A stretch of 64,000 nucleotides of DNA from assembly GCF_000757385.1 (NCBI RefSeq), contig NZ_JRHH01000003.1, forward strand, positions 310,001 to 374,000, read 5' to 3'. The notes beneath the pieces were generated by a model. That model had not been told where the DNA came from and made no database searches. It was given only the letters and a program-made list of their open reading frames with translations. The translations under genes and the position numbers were made by a program. Below are positions 38,120 to 46,738 of this stretch, in pieces. Within the stretch, counting starts at the first letter, position 1. Each line of letters starts with the position of its first letter. This DNA is from Flavobacterium aquatile LMG 4008 = ATCC 11947 (GTDB taxonomy: Bacteria > Bacteroidota > Bacteroidia > Flavobacteriales > Flavobacteriaceae).

Positions 38120-39700
38120 ATGAACGCAATACCATTAGAATATCAAATAAAAGAACCATTTATTCAAGACACTTATTTAGTAAATGGCGTTTTAAAAAAA
38201 TGGTCTGGCGAATTTACTTCAGTTTATTCAACTATTTCATCTACAGAAGAATATGCGCCAACGCTCTTAGGTAGTATTCCAGCAATGGGTGAAGCAGAAG
38301 GAAATGAAGTTACCAATGCAGCATTTGAAGCCTATGATAATGGTCAAGGTCTTTGGCCAACAATGAAAGTAATCGATCGAATAAAATGTATGCAAGATTT
38401 TGTCACGCAAATGAAAGCTACTCGAACTGAAGTAGTAAAATTGTTAATGTGGGAAATTGGAAAATCATTAGCCGATTCGGAAAAGGAATTTGATAGAACA
38501 GTCGATTACATTTATGATACAATTGAAGATTATAAAGAATTAGATCGAACCAATGCACGTTTTACTAAAAGTCAAGGAATTAATGCGATGGTTAGACGAG
38601 GACCGCTTGGCGTTGTGTTGTGTCTTGGACCTTATAACTATCCGTTAAATGAGACATTTGCTTTGTTAATTCCGGCAATAATAATGGGAAATACTGTTAT
38701 TTTTAAACCTGCTAAACATGGCGTTTTATTGATTTCACCATTATTAGAAGCTTTTAAAAGTAGCTTTCCAAAAGGAGTTGTTAATATTGTTTACGGTAGA
38801 GGTAGAGATGTTGCATCGCCAGTGATGAAATCTGGAAAAGTGGCAGTTTTAGCTTTGATTGGAAATAGTAAATCAGCGATAGCGTTACAAGATCAGCATC
38901 CAAATAAAAATAGATTACGACTTGTTTTAGGATTAGAAGCTAAAAATCCAGCAATCATTTTGCCCGATGCTGATTTGGATTTGGCCATTCAAGAATGCGT
39001 TGCAGGAACATTGTCTTTTAACGGACAGCGTTGCACTGCTTTGAAAGTTTTATATGTTCACGAATCCATTGCGGCTGAATTTAACAAACGATTTTCAGAA
39101 AAAGTTGATGCATTACCTTTCGGAAATCCGTGGGAAAAAGGCGTGTTTTTGACTCCGTTGCCAGAAAAAGACAAACCAGCTTACATTCAAGAACTGATTG
39201 ATGATGCTACCAGTAAAGGCGCTAAAATTTTAAATAAAAAAGGTGGTGAGCATTCAGAAAATTATATTTTTCCTGCCGTTTTATTTCCTGTGAATAAAGA
39301 AATGCGAGTATATCATGAGGAGCAATTTGGTCCAGTAATTCCGGTTTTATCGTTCAAGGATATTCAAGAACCATTAAATGACATGGCTGAGTCTAATTAT
39401 GGTCAGCAAGTGAGTTTGTTTGGTAGAGATATAAAAACCATTGCACCACTAATTGATACTTTGGTAAATATTGTATGTCGTGTAAATTTAAATAGTTCTT
39501 GTCAACGTGGTCCAGATGTTTATCCTTTTACTGGACGAAAAGATTCGGCAGTAGCCACATTGAGTATTCATGATGCCTTGCGCTCTTTTTCAATCCGAAC
39601 GTTTGTTGCATCTAAAGATAATGCTTACAACAATGAGATTTTGCAAGCTTTATTAAATAGCAAGGAATCTAATTTTATAACAACAGATTATATTTTATAA
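38120..39700 (+). CDS. gapN: NADP-dependent glyceraldehyde-3-phosphate dehydrogenase (GapN type)
   Basis: The 526-residue protein is an aldehyde dehydrogenase: [18 protein letters not shown] in the NADP-binding part, [19 protein letters not shown] with the general-base Glu, and [18 protein letters not shown] with the catalytic Cys. The [18 protein letters not shown] segment near the C-terminus is typical of the GapN subgroup. GapN oxidises glyceraldehyde-3-phosphate straight to 3-phosphoglycerate, giving NADPH without ATP. It is somewhat longer than typical GapN (about 480 residues) mainly at the N-terminus. It faces msrBA convergently and ends at a shared hairpin terminator. The substrate is inferred from family pattern. 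Confidence 0.88.
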   Translation: MNAIPLEYQIKEPFIQDTYLVNGVLKKWSGEFTSVYSTISSTEEYAPTLLGSIPAMGEAEGNEVTNAAFEAYDNGQGLWPTMKVIDRIKCMQDFVTQMKATRTEVVKLLMWEIGKSLADSEKEFDRTVDYIYDTIEDYKELDRTNARFTKSQGINAMVRRGPLGVVLCLGPYNYPLNETFALLIPAIIMGNTVIFKPAKHGVLLISPLLEAFKSSFPKGVVNIVYGRGRDVASPVMKSGKVAVLALIGNSKSAIALQDQHPNKNRLRLVLGLEAKNPAIILPDADLDLAIQECVAGTLSFNGQRCTALKVLYVHESIAAEFNKRFSEKVDALPFGNPWEKGVFLTPLPEKDKPAYIQELIDDATSKGAKILNKKGGEHSENYIFPAVLFPVNKEMRVYHEEQFGPVIPVLSFKDIQEPLNDMAESNYGQQVSLFGRDIKTIAPLIDTLVNIVCRVNLNSSCQRGPDVYPFTGRKDSAVATLSIHDALRSFSIRTFVASKDNAYNNEILQALLNSKESNFITTDYIL

Positions 39701-39731
39701 AAAAAGTCTCCGTTTGTAGCGGAGACTTTTT
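39701..39731. terminator. Bidirectional terminator between gapN and msrBA
   Basis: AAAAAGTCTCCG (39701-39712) and CGGAGACTTTTT (39720-39731) form a perfect 12-base stem around a 7-base loop. T-runs lie on both strands. It sits 1 base after the gapN stop and just before the stop of the minus-strand msrBA gene, so it serves both. Confidence 0.9.
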
Positions 39732-39733
39732 TC

Positions 39734-40834
39734 TTATTTTTTCTTCAATCGGTTTTTGAAAACTTTTTCAAATTTTTCTATTTTCGGTTGAATTACCATT
39801 TCACAATAAGGTTTGTTTTTATTATTTTCGTAATAACCTTGGTGGTATTCTTCGGCTTTATAGAATTTTTTTAATGGTTCAAGTGTTGTCACAATTTTAT
39901 TAGAAAACACTTCGTTGTTTAAATCTTTAATCAAGTCTTGAGCAACTTTTTTCTCGTTTTCATTTTTATAGAAAATTACTGATCGGTATTGTGTACCAAC
40001 ATCGGCTCCTTGGCGGTTTAATGTTGTAGGATCGTGAACAGTGAAAAATACTTTAAAGATTTCATCCAAATTAGTTTTGGTTTTATCGTAAGTAATTTCA
40101 ACAACTTCTGCAGCACCAGTTCTACCTGTTGAAACTTCTTCATAACTTGGGTTTTCAACTGTTCCGCCTGCATAACCAGAGTACACACTTTTTACACCAT
40201 CAAGATTTTGATAAACCGCTTCAACACACCAAAAACATCCGCCGCCAATCACTACAGTCTCAAAATCTCCAGAAGTAGAAACTACACCATCTGGAACAAA
40301 ATCAAGAGAAATTGCGTTCATACAATATCTTTTTCCAGTTGGCTCAGGACCATCGTCAAATAAATGACCTAAATGGCTGTCACATCTTCCGCAATTTGCT
40401 TCAATTCTTCGCATTCCATACGAATTATCGTCTTTAAAAGTGATGCTTTCTTTACTGGTTTGTTCAAAAAAGCTTGGCCATCCACAACTGCTTACAAACT
40501 TTTGGTCTGATTTAAATAGTTTATTTCCGCACGTTGCACAGTAATAGGTTCCTTTAGTTTCACTTTTCCACATAGTTCCTGTAAAAGCTCTCTCTGTATC
40601 GGCTTCACGAGCAACAGCATATAAGTCTGGAGATAGAATTTTCTTCCATTCGGCATTCGGAACATTTAATTTTTTTGTGTCGGTATTTGAGTAATACGGA
40701 TTTTCAGGTTTGCTGATAACGTTTTCCATTGCAATTGTTTTTGTTGTTGTGTTTTTTTGTTTGTTATTCGATTGACCGCAGGCGTTTAAAACAAACAGCG
40801 GAATGATAACTAAAAGATTCAAGATTTTTTTCAT
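39734..40834 (-). CDS. msrBA: Bifunctional methionine sulfoxide reductase MsrB-MsrA, lipoprotein
   Basis: The 366-residue protein has a lipoprotein signal peptide (lipobox LNAC, Cys at about residue 19). The MsrB domain has two CxxC zinc sites, CATCGNKLF and CGRCDSHLGHLF, and its catalytic Cys is in RYCMNAIS. The MsrA domain has GGGCFWCVEAVYQ. MsrB reduces the R form and MsrA the S form of methionine sulfoxide. The lipobox implies activity in the periplasm on an outer- or inner-membrane lipid anchor, protecting envelope proteins from oxidation. B-then-A order is less common than A-then-B but known in fused enzymes. Transcribed alone on the minus strand. Confidence 0.92.
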   Translation of the reverse strand: MKKILNLLVIIPLFVLNACGQSNNKQKNTTTKTIAMENVISKPENPYYSNTDTKKLNVPNAEWKKILSPDLYAVAREADTERAFTGTMWKSETKGTYYCATCGNKLFKSDQKFVSSCGWPSFFEQTSKESITFKDDNSYGMRRIEANCGRCDSHLGHLFDDGPEPTGKRYCMNAISLDFVPDGVVSTSGDFETVVIGGGCFWCVEAVYQNLDGVKSVYSGYAGGTVENPSYEEVSTGRTGAAEVVEITYDKTKTNLDEIFKVFFTVHDPTTLNRQGADVGTQYRSVIFYKNENEKKVAQDLIKDLNNEVFSNKIVTTLEPLKKFYKAEEYHQGYYENNKNKPYCEMVIQPKIEKFEKVFKNRLKKK

Positions 40835-40972
40835 AACAATCTTATTTAAATAGAGTACAAATTTACAACAGATATACGCTGTAAAATGTCTTACAGATTA
40901 CAAAATGAGTGGTTTTAAGTAAAGTTTAACTGTTGTTGAAAATTTAAAAATAACATAGCAATTCTTTTTTTG

Positions 40973-40980
40973 TATTTTTG
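40973..40980 (+). promoter_or_regulatory. Candidate -7 element (TAnnTTTG) for idi
   Basis: TATTTTTG fits TAnnTTTG and lies 17 bases upstream of the idi ATG, suggesting a very short leader. No well-placed TTTG box is seen about 19 bases further upstream. Confidence 0.4.
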
Positions 40981-40997
40981 ACCATCATAAAAAATCT

Positions 40998-41525
40998 ATG
41001 AAAGAAGAACAGGTAATATTAGTTAACGAAAAAGACGAACCCATTGGTTTGATGAATAAATTGGAAGCTCACGAAAAAGCAGTATTGCATCGTGCCTTTT
41101 CGGTTTTTATATTGAATGATAAAAATGAAGTGATGTTGCAACAACGCGCTCATCACAAATACCATTCGCCTTTGTTGTGGACTAATACTTGCTGTAGTCA
41201 TCAACGTGCTGGAGAAACCAACATCGAAGCTGGTAAAAGACGACTATTTGAAGAAATGGGTTTTAAATCGGAGCTTAAAGAACTTTTTCATTTTATCTAC
41301 AAAGCACCTTTTGATAATGGTTTAACCGAACACGAACTCGACCACGTGATGATTGGTTATAGTAATGAAGAACCTAATGTTAATGAAGAAGAAGTCGAAA
41401 GTTGGAAATGGATGACCATTGAAGACATCAAAGACGACATGATTGTAAACCCACATATATATACGGTTTGGTTCAAAATTATATTCGATGAATTTTATCA
41501 TTATTTAGAAGATCACAAATTATAA
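40998..41525 (+). CDS. idi: Isopentenyl-diphosphate delta-isomerase, type 1
   Basis: The 175-residue Nudix-fold protein begins MKEEQVILVNEKDEPIGLMN. It carries the type 1 Idi catalytic features: WTNTCCSHQRAGE with the active-site Cys and metal-binding His, and RRLFEEMGF within the Nudix-like helix. HELDHVMIGYS precedes the Glu pair. It converts isopentenyl to dimethylallyl diphosphate in isoprenoid synthesis. Its full length matches the enzyme. A peroxiredoxin, a PTPS-family gene and manA follow on the same strand, so co-transcription with the PTPS gene (32 bases away) is possible, though the pathways are unrelated. Confidence 0.94.
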   Translation: MKEEQVILVNEKDEPIGLMNKLEAHEKAVLHRAFSVFILNDKNEVMLQQRAHHKYHSPLLWTNTCCSHQRAGETNIEAGKRRLFEEMGFKSELKELFHFIYKAPFDNGLTEHELDHVMIGYSNEEPNVNEEEVESWKWMTIEDIKDDMIVNPHIYTVWFKIIFDEFYHYLEDHKL

Positions 41526-41538
41526 AATTTCAAAATTT

Positions 41539-41556
41539 AAATTCCAAATTCCAAAA
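41539..41556. repeat. AAATTCCAA repeat in intergenic spacer
   Basis: The unit AAATTCCAA occurs twice in a row with overlap (41539-41556), the same unit that builds the recQ terminator arm. Here no matching complementary arm is nearby, so it is not a hairpin. It is non-coding. Confidence 0.55.
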
Positions 41557-41557
41557 C

Positions 41558-41968
41558 ATGAAAGTTACAGTTTCTAGAAAAGCACATTTCAATGCCGCAC
41601 ATCGATTGTATCGAAAAGATTGGACGATGGAGCAAAACGATTTGGTTTTTGGCAAATGCAATAATCCCAATTTTCACGGACATAATTATGAGCTTATAGT
41701 TTCTGTAACTGGAGAAATCGATCAAGAAACTGGTTTTGTAATTGATGTGAAAATTCTTTCCGATTTGATAAAAGCGCACATTGAAAACGCATTCGATCAT
41801 AAAAATCTAAATTTAGATGTTTCTGATTTTGTCGATTTAAATCCAACTGCCGAAAATATCGCGGTTGTAATTTGGAACAAACTTCGAAAATTTATTGATG
41901 CCAATAAAGAGTTAGAAGTGGTTCTTTATGAAACACCTCGCAATTTTGTAACCTATAAAGGAACCTAA
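41558..41968 (+). CDS. queD: 6-pyruvoyl-tetrahydropterin/6-carboxytetrahydropterin synthase family (QueD/PTPS)
   Basis: The 136-residue protein has the pterin synthase signature: FNAAHRLY with a zinc His, GKCNNPNFHGHNYEL with the catalytic Cys and two zinc His residues, and a late LYETPRNFVTYKG. It uses dihydroneopterin triphosphate. The Cys-to-HGH spacing is C-x5-HGH, as in animal 6-pyruvoyl-tetrahydropterin synthase (CNNPNGHGHNY), while typical QueD has C-x3-HGH. It may therefore make 6-pyruvoyl-tetrahydropterin for biopterin rather than the queuosine intermediate. The symbol follows the family's usual name and is uncertain in function. It is followed by the peroxiredoxin after one base. 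Confidence 0.85.
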   Translation: MKVTVSRKAHFNAAHRLYRKDWTMEQNDLVFGKCNNPNFHGHNYELIVSVTGEIDQETGFVIDVKILSDLIKAHIENAFDHKNLNLDVSDFVDLNPTAENIAVVIWNKLRKFIDANKELEVVLYETPRNFVTYKGT

Positions 41969-41969
41969 A

Positions 41970-42425
41970 ATGGCACTAAAAGTAGGCGATAAGCTACCCA
42001 ATTTTAAAGCGAAAGATACCAACGGAAATCTCTTTGATAGTCAAGATTATATAGGAAAACAACCGCTTGTGATTTATTTTTATCCAAAAGATGAAACCAA
42101 AGTTTGCACCGAACAAGCTTGCAGTTTTAGAGATAATTACGAAGAATTTAAAGAATTTGGTGCAGAAATTATCGGAATTAGTGCCGATTCGGTTCAGTCA
42201 CATTTAAAGTTTAAGAGTAAATTCAACTTGCCTTTTATCTTACTTTCCGACAATGATAAAAAAATCAGAAAACTTTTTCAGGTAGAAAACGATTTTTTAA
42301 TTATTCCGGGTCGTCAAACTTTTGTAGCCAATAAAGAAGGAGAAATTGTCCTGGTTTTTAATAGTATGTCGGGAAAAATTCATATCGAAAAAGCATTAAA
42401 AATAGTGCAGAAAATGACAAAATAG
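41970..42425 (+). CDS. Peroxiredoxin, BCP/PrxQ type
   Basis: The 151-residue thioredoxin-fold protein has VIYFYPKDETKVCTEQACSF, the BCP-type active-site region in which the first Cys is the peroxidatic one and the second sits five residues on (CTEQAC). The usual KDxTPGCTxEAC motif is changed at the PG position (KVC here). It reduces hydroperoxides with electrons from thioredoxin. No signal peptide, so cytoplasmic. It begins 2 bases after the pterin gene and is probably co-translated with it. manA follows after 41 bases. Confidence 0.92.
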   Translation: MALKVGDKLPNFKAKDTNGNLFDSQDYIGKQPLVIYFYPKDETKVCTEQACSFRDNYEEFKEFGAEIIGISADSVQSHLKFKSKFNLPFILLSDNDKKIRKLFQVENDFLIIPGRQTFVANKEGEIVLVFNSMSGKIHIEKALKIVQKMTK

Positions 42426-42466
42426 TATTTTTAAAATTTTGCATCTTTGTATTTTATAACTATCAA

Positions 42467-43429
42467 ATGAAACTCTATCCATTGCAATTCCAACCCATTT
42501 TAAAAGACAGAATTTGGGGTGGAACAAAACTAAAAACTTATTTAAACAAACCCATAACTTCAGAAATCACTGGAGAAAGTTGGGAGATTTCTACTGTAGA
42601 AAATGATGTAAGTGTTATTGCAAATGGTTTGTATGAAGGAAAATCGTTGAACGAATTGATAAATGAATTTCCAGAAGCTGTTTTGGGGACAAAAGTTTTC
42701 AAGCAATTTGGGAAACAATTCCCTTTACTTTTTAAATACCTTGATGCCCGTGAAGATTTATCAATTCAAGTACATCCCAATGATGAATTGGCTAAGAAAC
42801 GACATAATTCATTCGGCAAAACCGAAATGTGGTATGTGATGCAAGCGGATAAGGATGCAAGATTGATTGTTGGTTTTAAAGAAAAGTCTTCTCCAGATGA
42901 ATATTTAGAAAGTTTAGAAAATAAAACGATAATTGATATTCTCGATACTAAGAAAGTAAAAAAAGGTGATGTTTTCTTTTTGGAAACCGGAACCGTTCAT
43001 GCTATTGGTGCTGGAACTGTAATTGCCGAAATCCAACAAACATCGGACATTACCTATAGAATTTACGACTTCGATAGAGTTGATGCATCAGGAAATTCGC
43101 GTGAGTTGCATGTTGATTTGGCTTTGGATGCCATCAATTATAATGTTGTTAACGCTCAAAAAAAATATTCAAAAGAAAAAAATAAAGCTAACGAAGTTAT
43201 AAATTGTCAGTTTTTTACAACGAATTTCATTCCGCTTGACGGAAATTTAAACGTTTCTAAAAACAAAGAATCATTCACAGTTTACATGTGCGTTGAAGGA
43301 AGTTTTGATTTGAAGTTTAAAGGAGAAACTTTTCATTATAAAACAGGAGAAACTATATTAATTCTAGCAGAAATGACACAATTTGAAATAGAAGGTACAG
43401 CTTCTCTATTAGAAATATGCATTTCTTAA
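42467..43429 (+). CDS. manA: Mannose-6-phosphate isomerase, class I
   Basis: The 320-residue cupin-type protein begins MKLYPLQFQPILKDRIWGGTKL, followed by LSIQVHPNDELAKK and SFGKTEMWYVM. FLETGTVHAIGAGTVIAEIQ holds the other zinc ligands. These are the class I ManA motifs; the enzyme interconverts fructose-6- and mannose-6-phosphate. It can supply GDP-mannose and GDP-fucose precursors, which fits the GT11 enzymes elsewhere in the window, though the gene is far from them. Length matches the short bacterial form. A candidate -7-like sequence (CATCTTTG, 42442-42449) lies about 17 bases upstream. Confidence 0.9.
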   Translation: MKLYPLQFQPILKDRIWGGTKLKTYLNKPITSEITGESWEISTVENDVSVIANGLYEGKSLNELINEFPEAVLGTKVFKQFGKQFPLLFKYLDAREDLSIQVHPNDELAKKRHNSFGKTEMWYVMQADKDARLIVGFKEKSSPDEYLESLENKTIIDILDTKKVKKGDVFFLETGTVHAIGAGTVIAEIQQTSDITYRIYDFDRVDASGNSRELHVDLALDAINYNVVNAQKKYSKEKNKANEVINCQFFTTNFIPLDGNLNVSKNKESFTVYMCVEGSFDLKFKGETFHYKTGETILILAEMTQFEIEGTASLLEICIS

Positions 43430-43430
43430 C

Positions 43431-43459
43431 TTGAATTTGAAAGATTATGCGTAATTTTG
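43431..43459 (+). promoter_or_regulatory. Bacteroidota-type promoter of the 88-residue gene
   Basis: TTG (43431-43433) and TAATTTTG (43452-43459), separated by 18 bases, match the TTTG-N19-TAnnTTTG consensus closely. The -7 element lies 26 bases upstream of the ATG at 43486. It is one of the two best promoter matches seen in the window. Confidence 0.65.
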
Positions 43460-43485
43460 CATCAAATTTTAAAAAATAAAAGAAA

Positions 43486-43752
43486 ATGCCAAGCGTTAAA
43501 AATTTAAAAAAAGACATCAACTTCGTTTTAGGAGATATTATTGAAGCTGTTTATATTCACGAGATGACAAGCGAAGGAAAGCCTACAGAAGCTACCAATG
43601 CTGTTATAGATGAAGCAATTACATCTTTTGATGCTTTAATCGTTAAGGTTAATGCTAAAAAAGTTGAAAATAAGAAAGCACATTTCAAGCAAATCAATGC
43701 AGAATTGGAACAAACTGCTAGTCAATTGGTTGCTAAAATCAATGCACTTTAA
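43486..43752 (+). CDS. Small conserved hypothetical protein
   Basis: The 88-residue protein (MPSVKNLKKDINFVLGDIIE...) is entirely helical in pattern, Lys/Glu/Ala-rich, with no Cys, signal peptide or membrane segment. Heptad-like spacing in the second half (QINAELEQTASQLVAKI) suggests a coiled-coil or helical bundle, so it could be a small DNA-associated or structural protein. I recognise it only as a flavobacterial hypothetical. It has its own strong promoter and sits just upstream of the tRNA-Thr gene. Confidence 0.7.
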   Translation: MPSVKNLKKDINFVLGDIIEAVYIHEMTSEGKPTEATNAVIDEAITSFDALIVKVNAKKVENKKAHFKQINAELEQTASQLVAKINAL

Positions 43753-43784
43753 TTGAAAAAAATACGAAAAAAGTGTAAAAATAT

Positions 43785-43815
43785 TTTGGAGATTTAAAAA
43801 TCGCTATTATATTTG
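43785..43815 (+). promoter_or_regulatory. Bacteroidota sigma promoter of tRNA-Thr
   Basis: TTTG (43785-43788) and TATATTTG (43808-43815) are separated by exactly 19 bases, matching the consensus TTTG-N19-TAnnTTTG at every fixed position. It lies 15 bases before the tRNA 5' end, the expected distance for a short leader. Confidence 0.85.
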
Positions 43816-43830
43816 CACCACTAAAGAGTT

Positions 43831-43904
43831 GCCAGCGTAGCTCAGTTGGCTAGAGCAGCTGATTTGTAATCAGCAGGTCGTGGGTTCGAGTCCCTCCGCC
43901 GGCT
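43831..43904 (+). tRNA. tRNA-Thr (anticodon UGU)
   Basis: The 74-base sequence folds as a cloverleaf: 7-base acceptor arm, D-arm GCTC/GAGC, anticodon stem GCTGA/TCAGC with loop TTTGTAA (anticodon TGT at 43865-43867), and the T-loop TTCGAGT. The 3' CCA is not encoded. By pairing there is one A-C mismatch in the acceptor stem (position 4 with 69) and a T-T mismatch in the T-stem (50 with 64). The anticodon reads ACA and, by wobble, ACG. A terminator follows. Confidence 0.96.
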
Positions 43905-43911
43905 CTTCGTA

Positions 43912-43943
43912 AAACCATCACAGCAATGTGGTGGTTTTTTTTA
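43912..43943 (+). terminator. Intrinsic terminator of tRNA-Thr
   Basis: AACCATCACA (43913-43922) pairs with TGTGGTGGTT, with one G-T pair, around a short GCAA loop and is followed by a run of T's. It starts 8 bases after the tRNA 3' end. Confidence 0.85.
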
Positions 43944-43966
43944 TTTTATAAAATTTGAAAATAAAA

Positions 43967-43990
43967 AAAGACTTCAAAACTGAAGTCTTT
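43967..43990 (-). terminator. Intrinsic terminator for the DUF4369 gene
   Basis: AAAGACTTCA (43967-43976) and TGAAGTCTTT (43981-43990) form a perfect 10-base stem around AAAC. On the minus strand it is followed by a T-run (the A's from 43963). It ends the minus-strand lipoprotein gene that begins near 44729. Confidence 0.85.
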
Positions 43991-44015
43991 TAATGAATAT
44001 ATTCAAAATTCGAAT

Positions 44016-44729
44016 TTATTTCTCGTTTGCTTTTCTTTCTTTGATTAAAGCGTCTAATTTCTTTCCGTAAATCGATTTAGATACCTTTGGAGTTAATGAT
44101 TTCTGAATTGTATCAAGGTATTTCAAATTGATATCGTAAATTTCTGCCAAAGCTAAATAGGGTGCAACCTCAGAATCTTTGTGATTTACTGCAAAGTTGG
44201 TTGTAAATAAATACTTTCTCTTTAATAGATTTTCTTGTTGTGCGTTGATAGTTACCACTTCCTCTGTTTTACCATCCTTATAGGCATTAAACTTTTTTTC
44301 TAATAATGCTAAATCTTGATCGATTAATCTAGAAGCTATTTTTTTATACTCTTCATAAACGTCATGATTTTTAGATCCTGTAATTTTTGTATCGGCTGTG
44401 AAAAAATCTAATGAAGTTTCGATATTTATTTTACCTTTTTCGGCAAAGAATGCTATGTTGTTATCTATTGAATTGGTAACACCTCGGTCTAAATAAAGAT
44501 AATACATCTCTGGAGATTCAATATCCAATTCGCTTGTAAAATGAGAATCACCATTTATTTTAATAGTGTCAAGCGCCACTAAGGTTGTGTCTTTTAATTT
44601 TTGAATGTAAAGTGTACCTTTTTTTAATCCTTTAACGTATCCGGTAATTACTAAGTCCTTTTCCTCTTTTTTTTCTGAACAAGAGCTCATAAGAGCTACA
44701 GATAGTAAAGCTATAATTGTTTTTTGCAT
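44016..44729 (-). CDS. DUF4369-domain lipoprotein
   Basis: The protein (237 residues from the ATG at 44729; the frame extends to a TTG at 44750) has a lipoprotein signal peptide with lipobox MSSC. It then has a DUF4369-type N-terminal domain with VITGYVKGLKKGTLYIQKL and an IKINGDSHFTSEL strand. The rest is helical. DUF4369 occurs at the N-terminus of thioredoxin-like lipoproteins in Bacteroidota; here no CxxC domain follows, so this is the DUF4369-only form. It would face the periplasm. It lies 84 bases from the M61 peptidase gene on the same strand. Function is unknown. Confidence 0.8.
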   Translation of the reverse strand: MQKTIIALLSVALMSSCSEKKEEKDLVITGYVKGLKKGTLYIQKLKDTTLVALDTIKINGDSHFTSELDIESPEMYYLYLDRGVTNSIDNNIAFFAEKGKINIETSLDFFTADTKITGSKNHDVYEEYKKIASRLIDQDLALLEKKFNAYKDGKTEEVVTINAQQENLLKRKYLFTTNFAVNHKDSEVAPYLALAEIYDINLKYLDTIQKSLTPKVSKSIYGKKLDALIKERKANEK

Positions 44730-44813
44730 GGGTGGTTTTATTTTTGGCAAAATAATAAAAAAATCCCCAATCTATAGCATAAATTGAGGATTTAAAAATG
44801 GATATATTCAAGT

Positions 44814-46676
44814 TTATCCTTTTAACCAAGCTTGTTTTAAATTATTCTTGCTTGCATCAGCGGCGTTGTAGCCTTGTGATTCTGTGATTGGAATTATTGC
44901 TTTTCCAGTAAGTGTTTGTTCTTTTCCAGCTCTTTTTATTTTCATTGTAACTGTTTCTCCTTCTTTCCATGCTTGAACTGATTGCATCATTTCTGAAATG
45001 GAGTCTAAATTATAGTCCTTACCATTTAAAGAAAGAATAACATCTTCTCCTTTAGCACCGATATTTGTCAGAAATGGTGTCAAATCTGTATTAGCTCTAA
45101 CAACAATTTCTTTTGTAGCAGGAATTCCAGATATACTTGGTGATGTACCATTTAAAAATGGATTACCCGGTTTTTTAATAGTGGTATTTGCAACTCCAAC
45201 TTTAGCAAAATACTCATCATACGGAATTGGAGTTTCGCCATCTACATAAGTAGTTAGAAACGTTCCAACTTCTGGATAAGTTAACGCTACAATTTTATCG
45301 AATAATTCGTCGTCGCTAAAAGGTTTAGACGACCCAAATTCGTTAGATAATTTTTGCATTAAATCTAAAATTCCTCTTTCTCCATTACTTTTTTCTCTAA
45401 TTGTGATATCGATACACATTGCAATTAAAGCTCCTTTTTCATACACATTTAAGTATTGGTCTTTGTATGGCTTATCAAGAACATTGGCGCTCATTTTTGT
45501 GAACGGCATTTTGTCATTTAGTCTTTTAGCGTTTTTAATTTTACTAACCATTCTTTGGTAGAAATCGTCTTCATCAATTAAGCCTTGATTTATTTGAAAT
45601 AAATTGGCAAAATATTCAGTAACACCTTCATACATCCACAAGTGTTTTGACATTTTTGGTGTGTTGAAATCAAAATAGTGAATCTCGTTAGAATGCACAC
45701 TTAACGGAGTTACAATGTGAAAAAATTCATGCGAAACCACATCTTTAATTTGTTCTCCAAGTGAACCTGCTGGCATCATTTCTGGAAAAACAACCGTTGT
45801 AGAAGTATTATGTTCTAGAGCTCCAAAGCCTTTTGCGTCTTTCTTTTTCATATCAGAAAGATATAAAAGAACCGTATATTTTTTATTGCTGTTTATCGGA
45901 CCAAGGAATTTCTTTTGTGCACGCATTGTTTTCTCTAAATCGCCCGAAAGTGATTTTGCAGTATGCTTTCCATTAGCAGAATAAACACTGAAAAGTATTT
46001 CCATTCCGTCTACAGTAAATGAAGTGAAATCTGGTTTAGAATACATAATTGGATTGTCAACTAAATCATTGTAACGTTGTGTTACAAATAAATCTGAAGT
46101 CGCACTTGCATCAGTATCGGTTAACGAAGTTGCACCAAAAAGTGTTTCAGGATGTAAAACGGTTACTTTATAAGTTAAATCTTTTTTATCTGAAAAATAA
46201 CCAACAAATCCGTGGTTGTTCAACATGAAATTTTTCCCTGCATCGATATTTGTTCCGGCAGGAGAGAATACTTCGTTACCACCAAAACCACCACCTTTTT
46301 CAATATCGTAGGTGTCGTTTACTAAATAAGTTACTTTATCAAGGTTTTTTGCATCGGCAATGGTCCAAGAATTCACATCTTTTTTAGTAACTGCAATCGG
46401 ATTTCCTTTTTTATCAAATGCTTTTAAATCGTCAATATATTTACCATAATCATCTTCAGAATACGTTCCTGGGATAATTTTTGGCAATTGGTATACAATT
46501 TCATCCGACGTTATAGTTGGCACTTTTACAGTAACTAAAACTTTATCATCTACTACATTATTCAAATCTATTGTAACACCAATTTCGTTTATTTCTTTTT
46601 TCGAAACGGTATTGGAACCCGATTTACAACTTAAAACCAAAGCTGCAATTGTTAAACTTAAAAGTATTTTTTTCAT
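44814..46676 (-). CDS. M61-family metallopeptidase lipoprotein with PDZ-like domain
   Basis: The 620-residue protein has a lipoprotein signal peptide (lipobox VLSC, Cys17), an N-terminal beta-rich domain, and the gluzincin motif SHEFFH at residues 315-320. The downstream Glu lies in YEGVTEYFAN. A PDZ-like C-terminal part contains GEDVILSLNGKDYNLDS. This is the architecture of M61 glycyl aminopeptidase-like enzymes, zinc peptidases that trim peptides with small N-terminal residues. The lipobox places it in the periplasm or at the cell surface. It lies 62 bases upstream-to-downstream from the alpha/beta hydrolase gene on the same strand. Full length for the family. Confidence 0.9.
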   Translation of the reverse strand: MKKILLSLTIAALVLSCKSGSNTVSKKEINEIGVTIDLNNVVDDKVLVTVKVPTITSDEIVYQLPKIIPGTYSEDDYGKYIDDLKAFDKKGNPIAVTKKDVNSWTIADAKNLDKVTYLVNDTYDIEKGGGFGGNEVFSPAGTNIDAGKNFMLNNHGFVGYFSDKKDLTYKVTVLHPETLFGATSLTDTDASATSDLFVTQRYNDLVDNPIMYSKPDFTSFTVDGMEILFSVYSANGKHTAKSLSGDLEKTMRAQKKFLGPINSNKKYTVLLYLSDMKKKDAKGFGALEHNTSTTVVFPEMMPAGSLGEQIKDVVSHEFFHIVTPLSVHSNEIHYFDFNTPKMSKHLWMYEGVTEYFANLFQINQGLIDEDDFYQRMVSKIKNAKRLNDKMPFTKMSANVLDKPYKDQYLNVYEKGALIAMCIDITIREKSNGERGILDLMQKLSNEFGSSKPFSDDELFDKIVALTYPEVGTFLTTYVDGETPIPYDEYFAKVGVANTTIKKPGNPFLNGTSPSISGIPATKEIVVRANTDLTPFLTNIGAKGEDVILSLNGKDYNLDSISEMMQSVQAWKEGETVTMKIKRAGKEQTLTGKAIIPITESQGYNAADASKNNLKQAWLKG

Positions 46677-46738
46677 TAGTGTATCTTTTATTTGTCTATT
46701 GGTATTTCAAATTTAGATTTTGTTACAAACAGAATAAA

